A stretch of 11,603 bases of DNA, taken from positions 1 through 11,603 of the forward strand of contig JAEZKN010000592.1 in the NCBI GenBank assembly GCA_023415395.1, in the 5' to 3' direction. Of this stretch, positions 5,220-11,603 are shown piece by piece; within the stretch, counting starts at the first letter, position 1, and the number at the start of each line of letters is the position of its first letter. The translations under genes were made by a program, and so were the position numbers. Under the pieces are notes generated by a model. The model saw nothing but the letters and a program-made list of their open reading frames with translations, made no database searches and had not been told where the DNA came from. The stretch comes from Actinomycetes bacterium. Lineage in GTDB: Bacteria > Actinomycetota > Actinomycetes > Propionibacteriales > Nocardioidaceae.

Positions 5220-8200
5220 GTGCCGCAGTCCCCTGGCAGCAAGTCCGACGTCCCCTCCAGCTTCGAGGGTGCCGACTTCGGTCCCAACGAGTGGCTCGTG
5301 GAGGAGATGTACGACCAGTTCAAGCGGGATCCCGACAGCGTGGATCCCACCTGGCAGAAGTACTTCCAGACCAACGGCACCGCGTCCGGCGCGACCAACG
5401 GTACGTCGCAGCCCGCCCAGGAGTCGAAGCAGGCCGAGAAGCCGGCCGAGAAGCCCGCCGCGAAGCAGGCGGCCCCGAAGGCCGAGCAGAAGGCCGAGCA
5501 CCAGGACCCCACCCCGACCCCGGCCCCCAAGGCCAAGCCCCGTCCCGAGACGAAGGCGGCCGAGCCGGCCAAGGGCACCTCGAACCCGGTCCCGAAGGAG
5601 TCGCGTCCCTCCGCTCCCGCGGGAGCCAGCGACGAGCCGACCTACACCGTGCTCCGCGGCGCTCCGGCCCGCACCGCCCAGAACATGGACGCCTCGCTCT
5701 CGGTGCCGACCGCGACCTCGGTCCGCTCGGTGCCGGTGAAGCTGCTCTGGGACAACCGCACGGTCATCAACAACCACCTCGCCCGCGCCCGTGGCGGCAA
5801 GGTCTCCTTCACCCACCTCATCGGCTACGCCATGGTGAAGGCACTGAAGGCGATGCCGGAGATGAACGTCGGCTTCGACACCATCGACGGCAAGCCGAAC
5901 CTCATCACGCCGGCCCACATCAACCTCGGCCTCGCGATCGACGTCAAGAAGCCCGACGGCACGCGCCAGCTGCTGGTCCCCAGCATCAAGGCCGCGGAGA
6001 CGATGGACTTCGCGGGCTTCTGGACCGCCTACGAGGAGATCGTCCGCAAGAGCCGCGACAACAAGCTGACCCTCGAGGACTTCCAGGGCACCACGATCTC
6101 GCTGACCAACCCGGGCGGCATCGGCACCGTGCACTCGGTCCCGCGCCTGATGAAGGGCCAGGGCGCGATCATCGGCGTCGGCGCGATGGAGTACCCGCCG
6201 GAGTGGCAGGGCGCCTCGGAGGAGGCGATCGCGCGCAACGCGATCAGCAAGGTCATGACCCTGACCTCGACGTACGACCACCGCGTCATCCAGGGCGCCC
6301 AGTCGGGTGAGTTCCTCAAGCGGATGCACCAGCTGCTGCTCGGCCAGGACGACTTCTACGACGAGATCTTCCGGTCGCTGCGGATCCCCTACGAGCCGAT
6401 CCGCTGGGCCAACGACATCTCGGCCACCCACGACGACGAGATCAGCAAGCAGGCGCGGATCCTCGAGCTGATCCACGCCTACCGCGTGCGCGGCCACATG
6501 ATGGCCGACACCGACCCGCTGGAGTACCGCCAGCGCAGCCACCCCGACCTCGAGGTGGAGTCCCACGGGCTGACCTTGTGGGACCTCGACCGCGAGTTCG
6601 CCACCGGCTCGTTCGGCGGCGAGGGCCGGCGCTTCATGAAGCTGCGCCAGATCCTCGGCATCCTGCGCGACTCGTACTGCCGCACGACCGGCATCGAGTA
6701 CATGCACATCATGGACCCCGAGCAGCGCCGCTGGCTGCAGGAGCGCATCGAGCAGCCGCACACCAAGCCGCCGCGCGAGGAGCAGCTCCGGATCCTGCTC
6801 AAGCTCAACCAGGCCGAGGCGTTCGAGACCTTCCTGCAGACCAAGTTCGTCGGCCAGAAGCGGTTCTCGCTCGAGGGCGGCGAGACGACGATCCCGGTGA
6901 TCGACGAGATCTGCGAGGCCGCGGCCGAGGCCGGGCTGGACGAGGTCACGATGGGCATGGCCCACCGCGGTCGGCTCAACGTGCTCGCGAACATCGTCGG
7001 CAAGAAGTACAGCCAGATCTTCCGCGAGTTCGAGGGCAACATCGACCCCCGCACCGTCCAGGGCTCCGGGGACGTGAAGTACCACCTCGGCGCCGAGGGT
7101 GAGTTCGAGGCCGGCTCCGGCGACCGGATCAAGGTCTCGGTCGCCGCGAACCCCTCGCACCTCGAGGCGGTCGACCCGGTGCTCGAGGGCATCGCCCGCG
7201 CCAAGCAGGACGTGCTGGACCGGGGCACCGAGTACCCCGTCCTCCCGCTGCTCGTCCACGGTGACGCGGCGTTCGCCGGCCAGGGCGTGGTGGCGGAGAC
7301 GCTCAACCTCTCCCAGCTGCGTGGCTACCGCACCGGCGGCACGATCCACCTGGTCGTCAACAACCAGGTCGGCTTCACCACCTCCCCGGGTTCCTCGCGC
7401 TCGTCGCTCTACTGCACCGACGTCGCGCGGATGGTCCAGGCGCCGATCTTCCACGTGACCGGCGACGACCCGGAGGCGTGCATCCGCGTCGCCCGCCTCG
7501 CGTTCGAGTACCGCCAGGCGTTCAACAAGGACGTCGTCATCGACCTGGTCTGCTACCGCCGTCGCGGCCACAACGAGGGCGACGACCCGTCGTACACCCA
7601 GCCGCTCATGTACGACCTGATCGAGCAGAAGCGCTCGGTCCGCAAGCTCTACACCGAGTCCCTCATCGGTCGTGGCGACATCACGATCGAGGAGGCCGAG
7701 CAGGTCCTGCGCGACTACCAGCAGCAGCTCGAGCGGGTCTTCACCGAGGTGCGCGAGGCGAGCAGCCAGCCCTCGGAGTGGACCACGGTCCCGGACTACC
7801 CGGACAAGCCGGCCGGCGAGGCCAGCACCGCCATCCCCGCCGAGATGATGAAGCGGATCGCGGACGCCTACGTCACCCCGCCGGAGGGCTTCACCGTCCA
7901 CCCGAAGGTGATGCCGCAGCTCCAGCGCCGGTCCGCGGCGATCGCCGACGGCCCGATCGACTGGGGCACCGGCGAGATCCTCGCCTTCGGCTCGCTGCTG
8001 ATGGAGGGCCGCCCGGTCCGCCTGGCCGGCCAGGACTCGCGCCGCGGCACGTTCGTGTCCCGCTTCGCGACGATCATCGACCGCACCAACGCCGACGAGT
8101 GGACCCCGCTGGCCAACCTCACCGAGGACCAGGCCAAGTTCTACGTCTACGACTCGCTGCTCTCCGAGTACGCCGCCCTCGGGTTCGAGTACGGCTACTC

Positions 8201-8975
8201 GGTCGCCCGTCCCGAGGCCCTCGTGCTCTGGGAGGCGCAGTTCGGCGACTTCGTCAACGGCGCCCAGACGGTGATCGACGAGTTCATCACCTCCGGCGAG
8301 ACCAAGTGGCGCCAGCAGTCGGGCGTCGTCCTGCTGCTGCCGCACGGCTACGAGGGCCAGGGCCCGGACCACTCCTCCGCGCGGATCGAGCGGTTCTTGA
8401 CCATGGCCGCCGAGGACGCGTTCGTGGTCGCGCAGCCGTCGACGCCGGCGTCGTACTTCCACCTGCTGCGCCAGCACTCGCTCGGCGAGGAGCACCGCCC
8501 GCTGATCGTCTTCACGCCGAAGTCGATGCTCAAGCGCAAGGAGGCGGCGTCCAAGCCGGAGGAGTTCACCAGCGGCACGTTCCGGCCCTTCATCAGCGAC
8601 GGCTCCGCCGACGCCGACCAGGTCGACACGCTGCTGCTGTGCTCGGGCCGCGTGACCTGGGACCTCATGGTCGAGCGGGCCAAGCGCGAGGACGCCGGCC
8701 GGTTCGCCATCGCCCGGGTCGAGCAGCTCTACCCGCGTCCCGAGGCCGAGATCCGCGAGGAGATCGCCCGGTTCCCGAAGCTCCGCACGGTGCGCTGGGT
8801 CCAGGACGAGCCGGAGAACAACGGCCCGTGGCCGCACTACCAGCTCAACGTGTGGCCGCACGTCGACGCGCAGGTCGAGCTCGTCTCGCGGGCCGCGTCG
8901 TCCTCCCCCTCGGTCGGCACGGTCAAGCGCCACACCGAGGAGCAGAAGGACCTGATCGCGCGGGCCTTCGCCTGA
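5220..8975 (+). CDS. kgd: Multifunctional 2-oxoglutarate decarboxylase/dehydrogenase (Kgd, E1 with fused E2-like domain)
   Basis: About 1,251 residues. The family decarboxylates 2-oxoglutarate with thiamine diphosphate; it supplies E1 activity to the oxoglutarate dehydrogenase complex and can release succinate semialdehyde or make 2-hydroxy-3-oxoadipate. Order: N-terminal helical segment with FGPNEWLVEEMY (20-31); a Pro/Ala/Lys-rich linker (about 50-138); an E2-type acyltransferase domain ending near TYDHRVIQGAQSGEFL (catalytic His354) without a lipoyl domain; then the E1 domain with AHRGRLNV (from 581), the ThDP/metal motif GDAAFAGQG to NN (681-715), the cofactor Glu in EAQFGDF (Glu1005) and HGYEGQGPDHSSARIERF (from 1042). 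Length matches mycobacterial Kgd (about 1,230). The GTG at 5220 is preferred: GGAAGAGG lies 11 bp upstream. An in-frame TTG at 5166 would add 18 residues. In mycobacteria the FHA protein GarA inhibits this enzyme; that is family knowledge, not visible here. Confidence 0.96.
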   Translation: MPQSPGSKSDVPSSFEGADFGPNEWLVEEMYDQFKRDPDSVDPTWQKYFQTNGTASGATNGTSQPAQESKQAEKPAEKPAAKQAAPKAEQKAEHQDPTPTPAPKAKPRPETKAAEPAKGTSNPVPKESRPSAPAGASDEPTYTVLRGAPARTAQNMDASLSVPTATSVRSVPVKLLWDNRTVINNHLARARGGKVSFTHLIGYAMVKALKAMPEMNVGFDTIDGKPNLITPAHINLGLAIDVKKPDGTRQLLVPSIKAAETMDFAGFWTAYEEIVRKSRDNKLTLEDFQGTTISLTNPGGIGTVHSVPRLMKGQGAIIGVGAMEYPPEWQGASEEAIARNAISKVMTLTSTYDHRVIQGAQSGEFLKRMHQLLLGQDDFYDEIFRSLRIPYEPIRWANDISATHDDEISKQARILELIHAYRVRGHMMADTDPLEYRQRSHPDLEVESHGLTLWDLDREFATGSFGGEGRRFMKLRQILGILRDSYCRTTGIEYMHIMDPEQRRWLQERIEQPHTKPPREEQLRILLKLNQAEAFETFLQTKFVGQKRFSLEGGETTIPVIDEICEAAAEAGLDEVTMGMAHRGRLNVLANIVGKKYSQIFREFEGNIDPRTVQGSGDVKYHLGAEGEFEAGSGDRIKVSVAANPSHLEAVDPVLEGIARAKQDVLDRGTEYPVLPLLVHGDAAFAGQGVVAETLNLSQLRGYRTGGTIHLVVNNQVGFTTSPGSSRSSLYCTDVARMVQAPIFHVTGDDPEACIRVARLAFEYRQAFNKDVVIDLVCYRRRGHNEGDDPSYTQPLMYDLIEQKRSVRKLYTESLIGRGDITIEEAEQVLRDYQQQLERVFTEVREASSQPSEWTTVPDYPDKPAGEASTAIPAEMMKRIADAYVTPPEGFTVHPKVMPQLQRRSAAIADGPIDWGTGEILAFGSLLMEGRPVRLAGQDSRRGTFVSRFATIIDRTNADEWTPLANLTEDQAKFYVYDSLLSEYAALGFEYGYSVARPEALVLWEAQFGDFVNGAQTVIDEFITSGETKWRQQSGVVLLLPHGYEGQGPDHSSARIERFLTMAAEDAFVVAQPSTPASYFHLLRQHSLGEEHRPLIVFTPKSMLKRKEAASKPEEFTSGTFRPFISDGSADADQVDTLLLCSGRVTWDLMVERAKREDAGRFAIARVEQLYPRPEAEIREEIARFPKLRTVRWVQDEPENNGPWPHYQLNVWPHVDAQVELVSRAASSSPSVGTVKRHTEEQKDLIARAFA

Positions 8976-8991
8976 CCTGACCCGATCCGCC

Positions 8992-9052
8992 GTCGAGACA
9001 CCAGGAATGGCCCCTTCCCACCCCGGAAGAGGGCCATTCCTGGTGTCTCGAC
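8992..9052. terminator. Very long hairpin after kgd (terminator, processing or attenuation element)
   Basis: Positions 8992-9013 and 9031-9052 are perfect 22-base inverted repeats. Inside them CTTCC (9014-9018) pairs with GGAAG (9025-9029), leaving one bulged A (9030) and a six-base loop CACCCC. The total is 27 bp of stem, starting 16 bp after the kgd TGA. There is no T-run on either side. The position and strength suggest a transcript end or stabilising 3' structure. Because the symmetry is complete it would also fold on an antisense transcript. Confidence 0.75.
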
Positions 9053-9070
9053 CGTCTCGGCCACCGCACG

Positions 9071-9076
9071 AGGAGG
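9071..9076 (+). promoter_or_regulatory. Ribosome binding site deciding the start of the DUF6104-type gene
   Basis: AGGAGG is 8 bp before the ATG at 9085. A closer ATG at 9078 is in another frame and reaches a stop after 18 codons, so the 9085 start is used. Confidence 0.8.
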
Positions 9077-9084
9077 AATGACCG

Positions 9085-9261
9085 ATGTACTTCACCGACC
9101 GCGGCATCGAGGAGCTCGAGAAGCGACGGGGTGACGAGGAGGTCACCTTGGCGTGGGTCGCCGAGCAGCTCCAGGTCTTCGTCGACGCCTTCCCGGAGTT
9201 CGAGACCGCCGTCGAGCGGTTCGCGACCTGGCTGGCCCGGCTGGACGACCCCGAGGACTGA
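9085..9261 (+). CDS. Small conserved actinobacterial protein (DUF6104-type)
   Basis: A 58-residue acidic protein that begins MYFTDRGIEELEKRR and ends ATWLARLDDPED. From memory, this N-terminus and the WLARLDD C-terminus match the small DUF6104 family found in many actinobacteria, often beside kgd; a database check was not possible. It has no signal peptide, membrane segment or cysteines and looks like two or three helices. Function is unknown. It is on the same strand as kgd with only 32 bp between the long kgd hairpin and its ATG, too little room for an obvious independent promoter. It may therefore be expressed by read-through from kgd. AGGAGG 8 bp upstream supports efficient translation. 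Confidence 0.85.
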   Translation: MYFTDRGIEELEKRRGDEEVTLAWVAEQLQVFVDAFPEFETAVERFATWLARLDDPED

Positions 9262-9274
9262 CGTCCGCCGGACG
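9262..9274. terminator. Small hairpin between convergent genes
   Basis: CGTCC (9262-9266) and GGACG (9270-9274) pair around the loop GCC. It fills nearly all of the 15-bp gap between the DUF6104-type stop and the methyltransferase stop. It is too short to be a strong terminator alone, but no other candidate is present in the gap. Confidence 0.3.
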
Positions 9275-9276
9275 GG

Positions 9277-10134
9277 TCAGTCGCCGGACCGGCGGCAGCG
9301 CACGGTGATGCGGCGGCCGATGGCGTAGTCGCGGCAGCGCTTCACCTCGGGGTTGTCGGCGAGCAGGCGCGGCCAGTCGGAGAACCGCTCGATCTCGTAG
9401 CCGTAGCAGTCGAGCATCATCTCGAGGGCCGCGAGGTTGGGCCGCCCGGTGAGCACCGCGGGGCCCACCGTGTAGCCGTCCGCCTTCGCGGTCCCGATGC
9501 GCTCGCTCAGCTCACGGTGCAGCCGCACGCGCGGGTCGGGGTCGAACATCCCGTGCGCCTGCGTGTCGATGATGAGGTGGCGGGCGCCCGTGCGGTGGAT
9601 CCCGTACCACAGCTCGTTGAACCGGAGCGTGTGGTAGAGGAAGCCCAGGCAGAGCACGACGTCCACCTCGAGACGCTCCGAGCCCAGCACCTCGTGGACG
9701 TCCCCGGCGATGAACCGGAACCGGGCGGGGTCCTGGCCGTAGTGCTCGAGGTTGGCGACGGCGCGGTCGACCAGCTCGGGCCGTGCCTCGATGCCGACGA
9801 CGGACTCCGCCCCACACGCGAGCGCCGCCATGGACATCCGGCCGTCGTGGCTGGCGATGTCGAGCACCCGGGCGCCGGCGAAGAGGTCCGCGTTCTCCGC
9901 GAAGATCGCCTCGTAGCGCAGGTTCAGCCGGGGCCTCGACCTGATGCCGGCCTCGCCGGTGTCGTAGAACCGGGGGTGCTTCTCGAAGAAGTACGACGCC
10001 ACCCGGGTCCCGGGCCCGGACCGGTACGAGTCGGGCAGCCGGGTGGGCGCCGCCTCGGGACGACCCGCGGGCTGCGTGTCGAGCCGCCGGGCCGCGCCCC
10101 GGAGCACTCGGGCCGTCGTCGTCGTGAATGACAT
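9277..10134 (-). CDS. Class I SAM-dependent methyltransferase, substrate unknown
   Basis: A 285-residue protein. The Rossmann methyltransferase core is visible: motif I VLDIASHDGRMS (90-101), in which the usual GxGxG is replaced by ASHDG, the acidic end of strand 2 in VVGIEAR (112-118; E116), GDVHE (144-148), and motif IV-like VDVVLCLGFLYHT (157-169). LGFLYH and the late segment PNLAALEMMLDCYGYE (232-247) resemble CmoB/DUF1698-like methyltransferases, so a distant relationship is possible; this does not establish a tRNA substrate. The start is the ATG at 10134, with AGGAAG 6 bp upstream, rather than the Met at 10185, which lies within 15 bp of the marR stop. It follows the marR-type gene by 63 bp on the same strand, so it may be cotranscribed and controlled by that regulator. 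Confidence 0.85.
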   Translation of the reverse strand: MSFTTTTARVLRGAARRLDTQPAGRPEAAPTRLPDSYRSGPGTRVASYFFEKHPRFYDTGEAGIRSRPRLNLRYEAIFAENADLFAGARVLDIASHDGRMSMAALACGAESVVGIEARPELVDRAVANLEHYGQDPARFRFIAGDVHEVLGSERLEVDVVLCLGFLYHTLRFNELWYGIHRTGARHLIIDTQAHGMFDPDPRVRLHRELSERIGTAKADGYTVGPAVLTGRPNLAALEMMLDCYGYEIERFSDWPRLLADNPEVKRCRDYAIGRRITVRCRRSGD

Positions 10135-10197
10135 GTCCGACTTCCTACGCCTCCTCGCCGGGGAGCACAAGGACGGCCGGGACATCCGACCCGGAGG

Positions 10198-10626
10198 TCA
10201 CGCCCATGGGTCGGTGATCTCCCGCAGCCGGAGCAGCGTGTGACGCAGGGACTCGAGCCGTCCGGCGCCGAGGTGCTCGCGCCACTCCTGCTCGATCTCG
10301 GCCTGCACCGTCCGCGCCACGGCGATGGCGGCGTACCCGTGCGCGGTGATGCGGACCAACCGGGCGCGGGCGTCGGTCGGGTCGGGGACCCGCTCGACGA
10401 ACCCGGCGGCGACGAGCTGGTCGACGAGGAAGCCGGCCGTCTGCTTGGTCACCTGGGCGGCTGCGGCGAGGTCGGTCAGCCGCGACCCGCCGGGGTCGAC
10501 GCGTTGGAAGACCCGCGCCTGGGCGAGCGTGACCGGGTAGCCCGCCGCCACCACGGCGTCGAGGACGCGCTGCTCGAGGTGGCGGTAGGGCAGGAACAGC
10601 AGGACGCCGAGGCTGGGGTCGCTCAC
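10198..10626 (-). CDS. MarR-family transcriptional regulator
   Basis: A 142-residue winged-helix regulator. The DNA-binding region spans about 36-97: LTDLAAAAQVTKQTAGFLVDQL (50-71) gives the helix-turn-helix, and the wing follows with the family pattern DPTDARARL (82-90) and ITAHG (93-97). Flanking N- and C-terminal helices would form the dimer interface. No cysteine is present, so thiol oxidation sensing is unlikely; a small-molecule ligand is more plausible. The GTG at 10626 is preferred over the Met at 10665 because AAGGAG lies 6 bp upstream and the extra 13 residues look unlike the family. It is divergent from a DinB/MDMPI-type gene, with a perfect palindrome in the 76-bp gap. It probably represses itself and that neighbour. 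Confidence 0.93.
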   Translation of the reverse strand: MSDPSLGVLLFLPYRHLEQRVLDAVVAAGYPVTLAQARVFQRVDPGGSRLTDLAAAAQVTKQTAGFLVDQLVAAGFVERVPDPTDARARLVRITAHGYAAIAVARTVQAEIEQEWREHLGAGRLESLRHTLLRLREITDPWA

Positions 10627-10663
10627 GCGGGACTCCTTGCGGTCGGGAGGGTGCCGGGTCCAC

Positions 10664-10669
10664 ACTTTA
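10664..10669 (-). promoter_or_regulatory. Candidate -10 element of the marR-type gene
   Basis: On the minus strand TAAAGT (10669-10664) fits TANNNT. It would give a leader of roughly 30 bases before the GTG at 10626. The palindrome at 10668-10686 overlaps it and fills the spacer towards the -35, so bound regulator would block this promoter. The -35 itself is not convincing. Confidence 0.4.
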
Positions 10670-10686
10670 GTCAGGTTCTCTGACTA
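10668..10686. promoter_or_regulatory. Probable MarR operator palindrome
   Basis: TAGTCAG, five bases (GTTCT), then CTGACTA: a perfect 7-bp inverted repeat of 19 bp with half-site spacing of about one helical turn, as typical for MarR dimers. It is AT-richer than its surroundings. It lies between divergent start codons (marR-type GTG at 10626, DinB/MDMPI ATG at 10703) and overlaps candidate -10 hexamers on both strands (TAAAGT on minus, TATCTT at 10685-10690 on plus). Confidence 0.8.
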
Positions 10687-10702
10687 TCTTGCGGAGGCGG
10701 CC

Positions 10703-11362
10703 ATGGACGTCGAGCACCAGTGGGTCCACATCGAGGCCGAGCGGCGCAGCCTGGCGGTCCAGCTCGCCGGCCTCTCGACCGAGGAGTGGGAGGCTCCTTC
10801 GCTCTGTGCACGGTGGCGGGTGCGCGACGTCGCCGCCCACGTGGCGATGACCCCGGCCGGCGCCCCGACGACCTGGCAGATCCTCAGCGGCGTCGCGCGG
10901 GCACGCGGCGACCTGTGGCGGTTCGGCTGCGACGTGGCCGTCGCCTGGGGCGAGGAGCGGTCGACCGAGGAGATCACGACGGTCCTCGACCAGCAGGCGC
11001 CGTCGCGGTCGATGCCGGTCGTGACCAACGCGCAGAACATCCTGCTCGACGTGCTCGTGCACGGGCAGGACATCGCCGTCCCCCTCGGCCTCGACCGGCC
11101 GGTGCCGACCGACGCCGGGCGGGCCGCCCTCCACCGCGTCTGGTCGATGGGCTGGCCCTTCCACGCACGCCGGCGCCTCGCCGGGGTCACGCTCGTCGCG
11201 ACCGACGCCGACCTGTCTCTCGGCGCCGGTCCCGAGGTGCGGGGCCGGCTCGCGGACCTGCTGCTGCTCGCCACGGCACGGACGGACGCCGCACGTGCTC
11301 GGCTGAGCGGACCCGGGCTCGCCCGGGTCGTGTGCCCGAGAACGCGCCATGGCGCGGCCTGA
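10703..11362 (+). CDS. TIGR03083-type (maleylpyruvate isomerase-like, DinB/MDMPI) mycothiol-dependent family protein
   Basis: A 219-residue protein with the MDMPI/DinB helical-bundle signature. A C-[ASG]-RW-x-VRDVAAH segment ends in His46, and LLDVLVHGQDIAVPLGL (114-130) contains Asp116, His120 and Asp123; in this fold, histidines bind a divalent metal. The C-terminal part, with GPEVRGRLADLLLL and RLSG (about 176-203), is the SCP2-like tail of the family. Members are actinobacterial and are thought to use mycothiol in isomerisation or detoxification; the substrate cannot be told from sequence. The ATG at 10703 has GGAGG 5 bp upstream and is preferred over upstream in-frame codons that cross the operator. 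The gene is divergent from the marR-type gene and probably under its control through the palindrome at 10668-10686. Confidence 0.9.
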   Translation: MDVEHQWVHIEAERRSLAVQLAGLSTEEWEAPSLCARWRVRDVAAHVAMTPAGAPTTWQILSGVARARGDLWRFGCDVAVAWGEERSTEEITTVLDQQAPSRSMPVVTNAQNILLDVLVHGQDIAVPLGLDRPVPTDAGRAALHRVWSMGWPFHARRRLAGVTLVATDADLSLGAGPEVRGRLADLLLLATARTDAARARLSGPGLARVVCPRTRHGAA

Positions 11363-11371
11363 GGCACACGA

Positions 11372-11385
11372 CCCGCACGCGCGGG
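11372..11385. terminator. Small hairpin between convergent genes
   Basis: CCCGC (11372-11376) and GCGGG (11381-11385) pair around ACGC. It lies in the 25-bp gap between the convergent MDMPI-type and TetR-type stops. It is short and has no T-run, so it is only a possible bidirectional terminator. Confidence 0.3.
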
Positions 11386-11387
11386 GC

Positions 11388-11603
11388 TCAGCCCAGCACC
11401 GCGAAGCCGCGGTCCACCCGCTCCCCCAACGAGCCGCCCTCGCGCACCCACGCCGAGACCGCGGACCGGAACACCGCGATGCCTACCGCGGCCAGGGTCT
11501 CCGCATCCGGCTCCCCCCGCTCCGCAAGCGCGGAGGCGAGCGCGTGCTCCCACGAGGCGAAGGTGTCGAAGAGCCGGCCGCGCAGGACCGGCGAGGTCAT
11601 CGC
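11388..11603 (-). CDS. TetR-family transcriptional regulator, C-terminal part (cut by window edge)
   Basis: Seventy-one codons up to the TGA at 11390-11388; the 5' part, including the DNA-binding domain, is beyond position 11603. The Met at 11600 is internal, since the frame stays open to the window edge. The sequence is helical, with LFDTFASWEHALASALAERG and then AAVGIAVFRSAVSAWV, and ends DRGFAVL. This is the pattern of the last two helices of TetR regulators in actinobacteria (TetR_C/MftR-like ligand domain). Target and ligand cannot be inferred. The gene converges on the MDMPI-type gene with a 25-bp gap. Confidence 0.75.
   Translation of the reverse strand, partial: AMTSPVLRGRLFDTFASWEHALASALAERGEPDAETLAAVGIAVFRSAVSAWVREGGSLGERVDRGFAVLG

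Noticed and set aside
6270..6305. HRVIQG in the Kgd acyltransferase domain, where classical E2 enzymes have HRVxDG
   Set aside because: From what I recall, mycobacterial Kgd also has Gln at this place (DHRIIQG), so it is a family trait rather than a lesion.
5178..9146. A 1,322-codon open frame on the minus strand opposite kgd
   Set aside because: It mirrors the strongly biased codons of kgd (third-position GC), gives a low-complexity Arg/Val/Asp/Leu-rich product with no recognisable domain, and has no plausible start region.
10135..10185. Extended N-terminus of the methyltransferase from the Met at 10185
   Set aside because: The Met at 10134 has AGGAAG at 6 bp, and the extra 17 residues (Arg/Ser/Pro-rich) look unlike a methyltransferase N-terminus.
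11388..11600. A 70-residue stand-alone protein starting at the Met at 11600
   Set aside because: The frame is open through the window edge and the sequence looks like the last helices of a TetR regulator, so it is a fragment and not a small gene.
1..11603. A novel defence, mobile or biosynthetic system
   Set aside because: Every well-supported gene belongs to a recognisable housekeeping, envelope or regulator/enzyme family, apart from one lipoprotein and one small DUF protein; there are no nucleases, transposases, integrases or toxin-antitoxin pairs in the window.

Overview
The window is high-GC chromosomal DNA from an actinobacterium, most likely Nocardioides or a close relative in the Propionibacteriales. 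Support for this comes from an argS-lysA-hom gene order, a Kgd-type oxoglutarate dehydrogenase with a fused acyltransferase domain and no lipoyl domain, a DUF6104-type small protein next to it, an LCP-family cell-wall protein, and a mycothiol-type DinB/MDMPI protein. The genus is inferred from overall character only. No phage, transposon, CRISPR or defence genes are visible; this is mainly core genome with a small accessory-looking right end.

Left part (1-3412). A tightly packed minus-strand operon carries argS (arginyl-tRNA synthetase), lysA (diaminopimelate decarboxylase) and the first 28 codons of hom (homoserine dehydrogenase, cut by the window edge). The genes are separated by 7 bp and by a 1-base stop/start overlap. 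A tRNA-Arg(CCG) gene lies head-to-head with argS, so the enzyme and one of its substrates diverge from a shared 176-bp region. That region holds a degenerate 12-bp tandem repeat and an apparently leaderless argS start.

Middle (3413-9261). On the minus strand a predicted lipoprotein and an LCP-family (LytR-CpsA-Psr) protein are translationally coupled; the LCP protein probably attaches glycopolymers to the cell wall. Divergent from them is kgd, encoding the roughly 1,251-residue 2-oxoglutarate decarboxylase/dehydrogenase of the TCA cycle. The 224 bp between them contain two inverted repeats and a second 12-bp repeat array. kgd ends at a very long hairpin (22-bp perfect stem plus 5 bp), followed only 32 bp later by a 58-residue DUF6104-type protein.

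Right part (9262-11603). On the minus strand lie a class I SAM methyltransferase of unknown substrate and a MarR-family regulator. Divergent from the regulator is a TIGR03083-type (DinB/MDMPI) protein. A perfect palindrome, TAGTCAG-N5-CTGACTA, between the two start codons is the probable MarR operator. The window ends in the C-terminal part of a TetR-family regulator. All other long open frames, including a 1,322-codon frame opposite kgd, are reading-frame shadows typical of high-GC DNA. I see no convincing undescribed multi-gene system; the most interesting items are regulatory: the kgd hairpin, the MarR palindrome, and the argS/tRNA-Arg divergent region.
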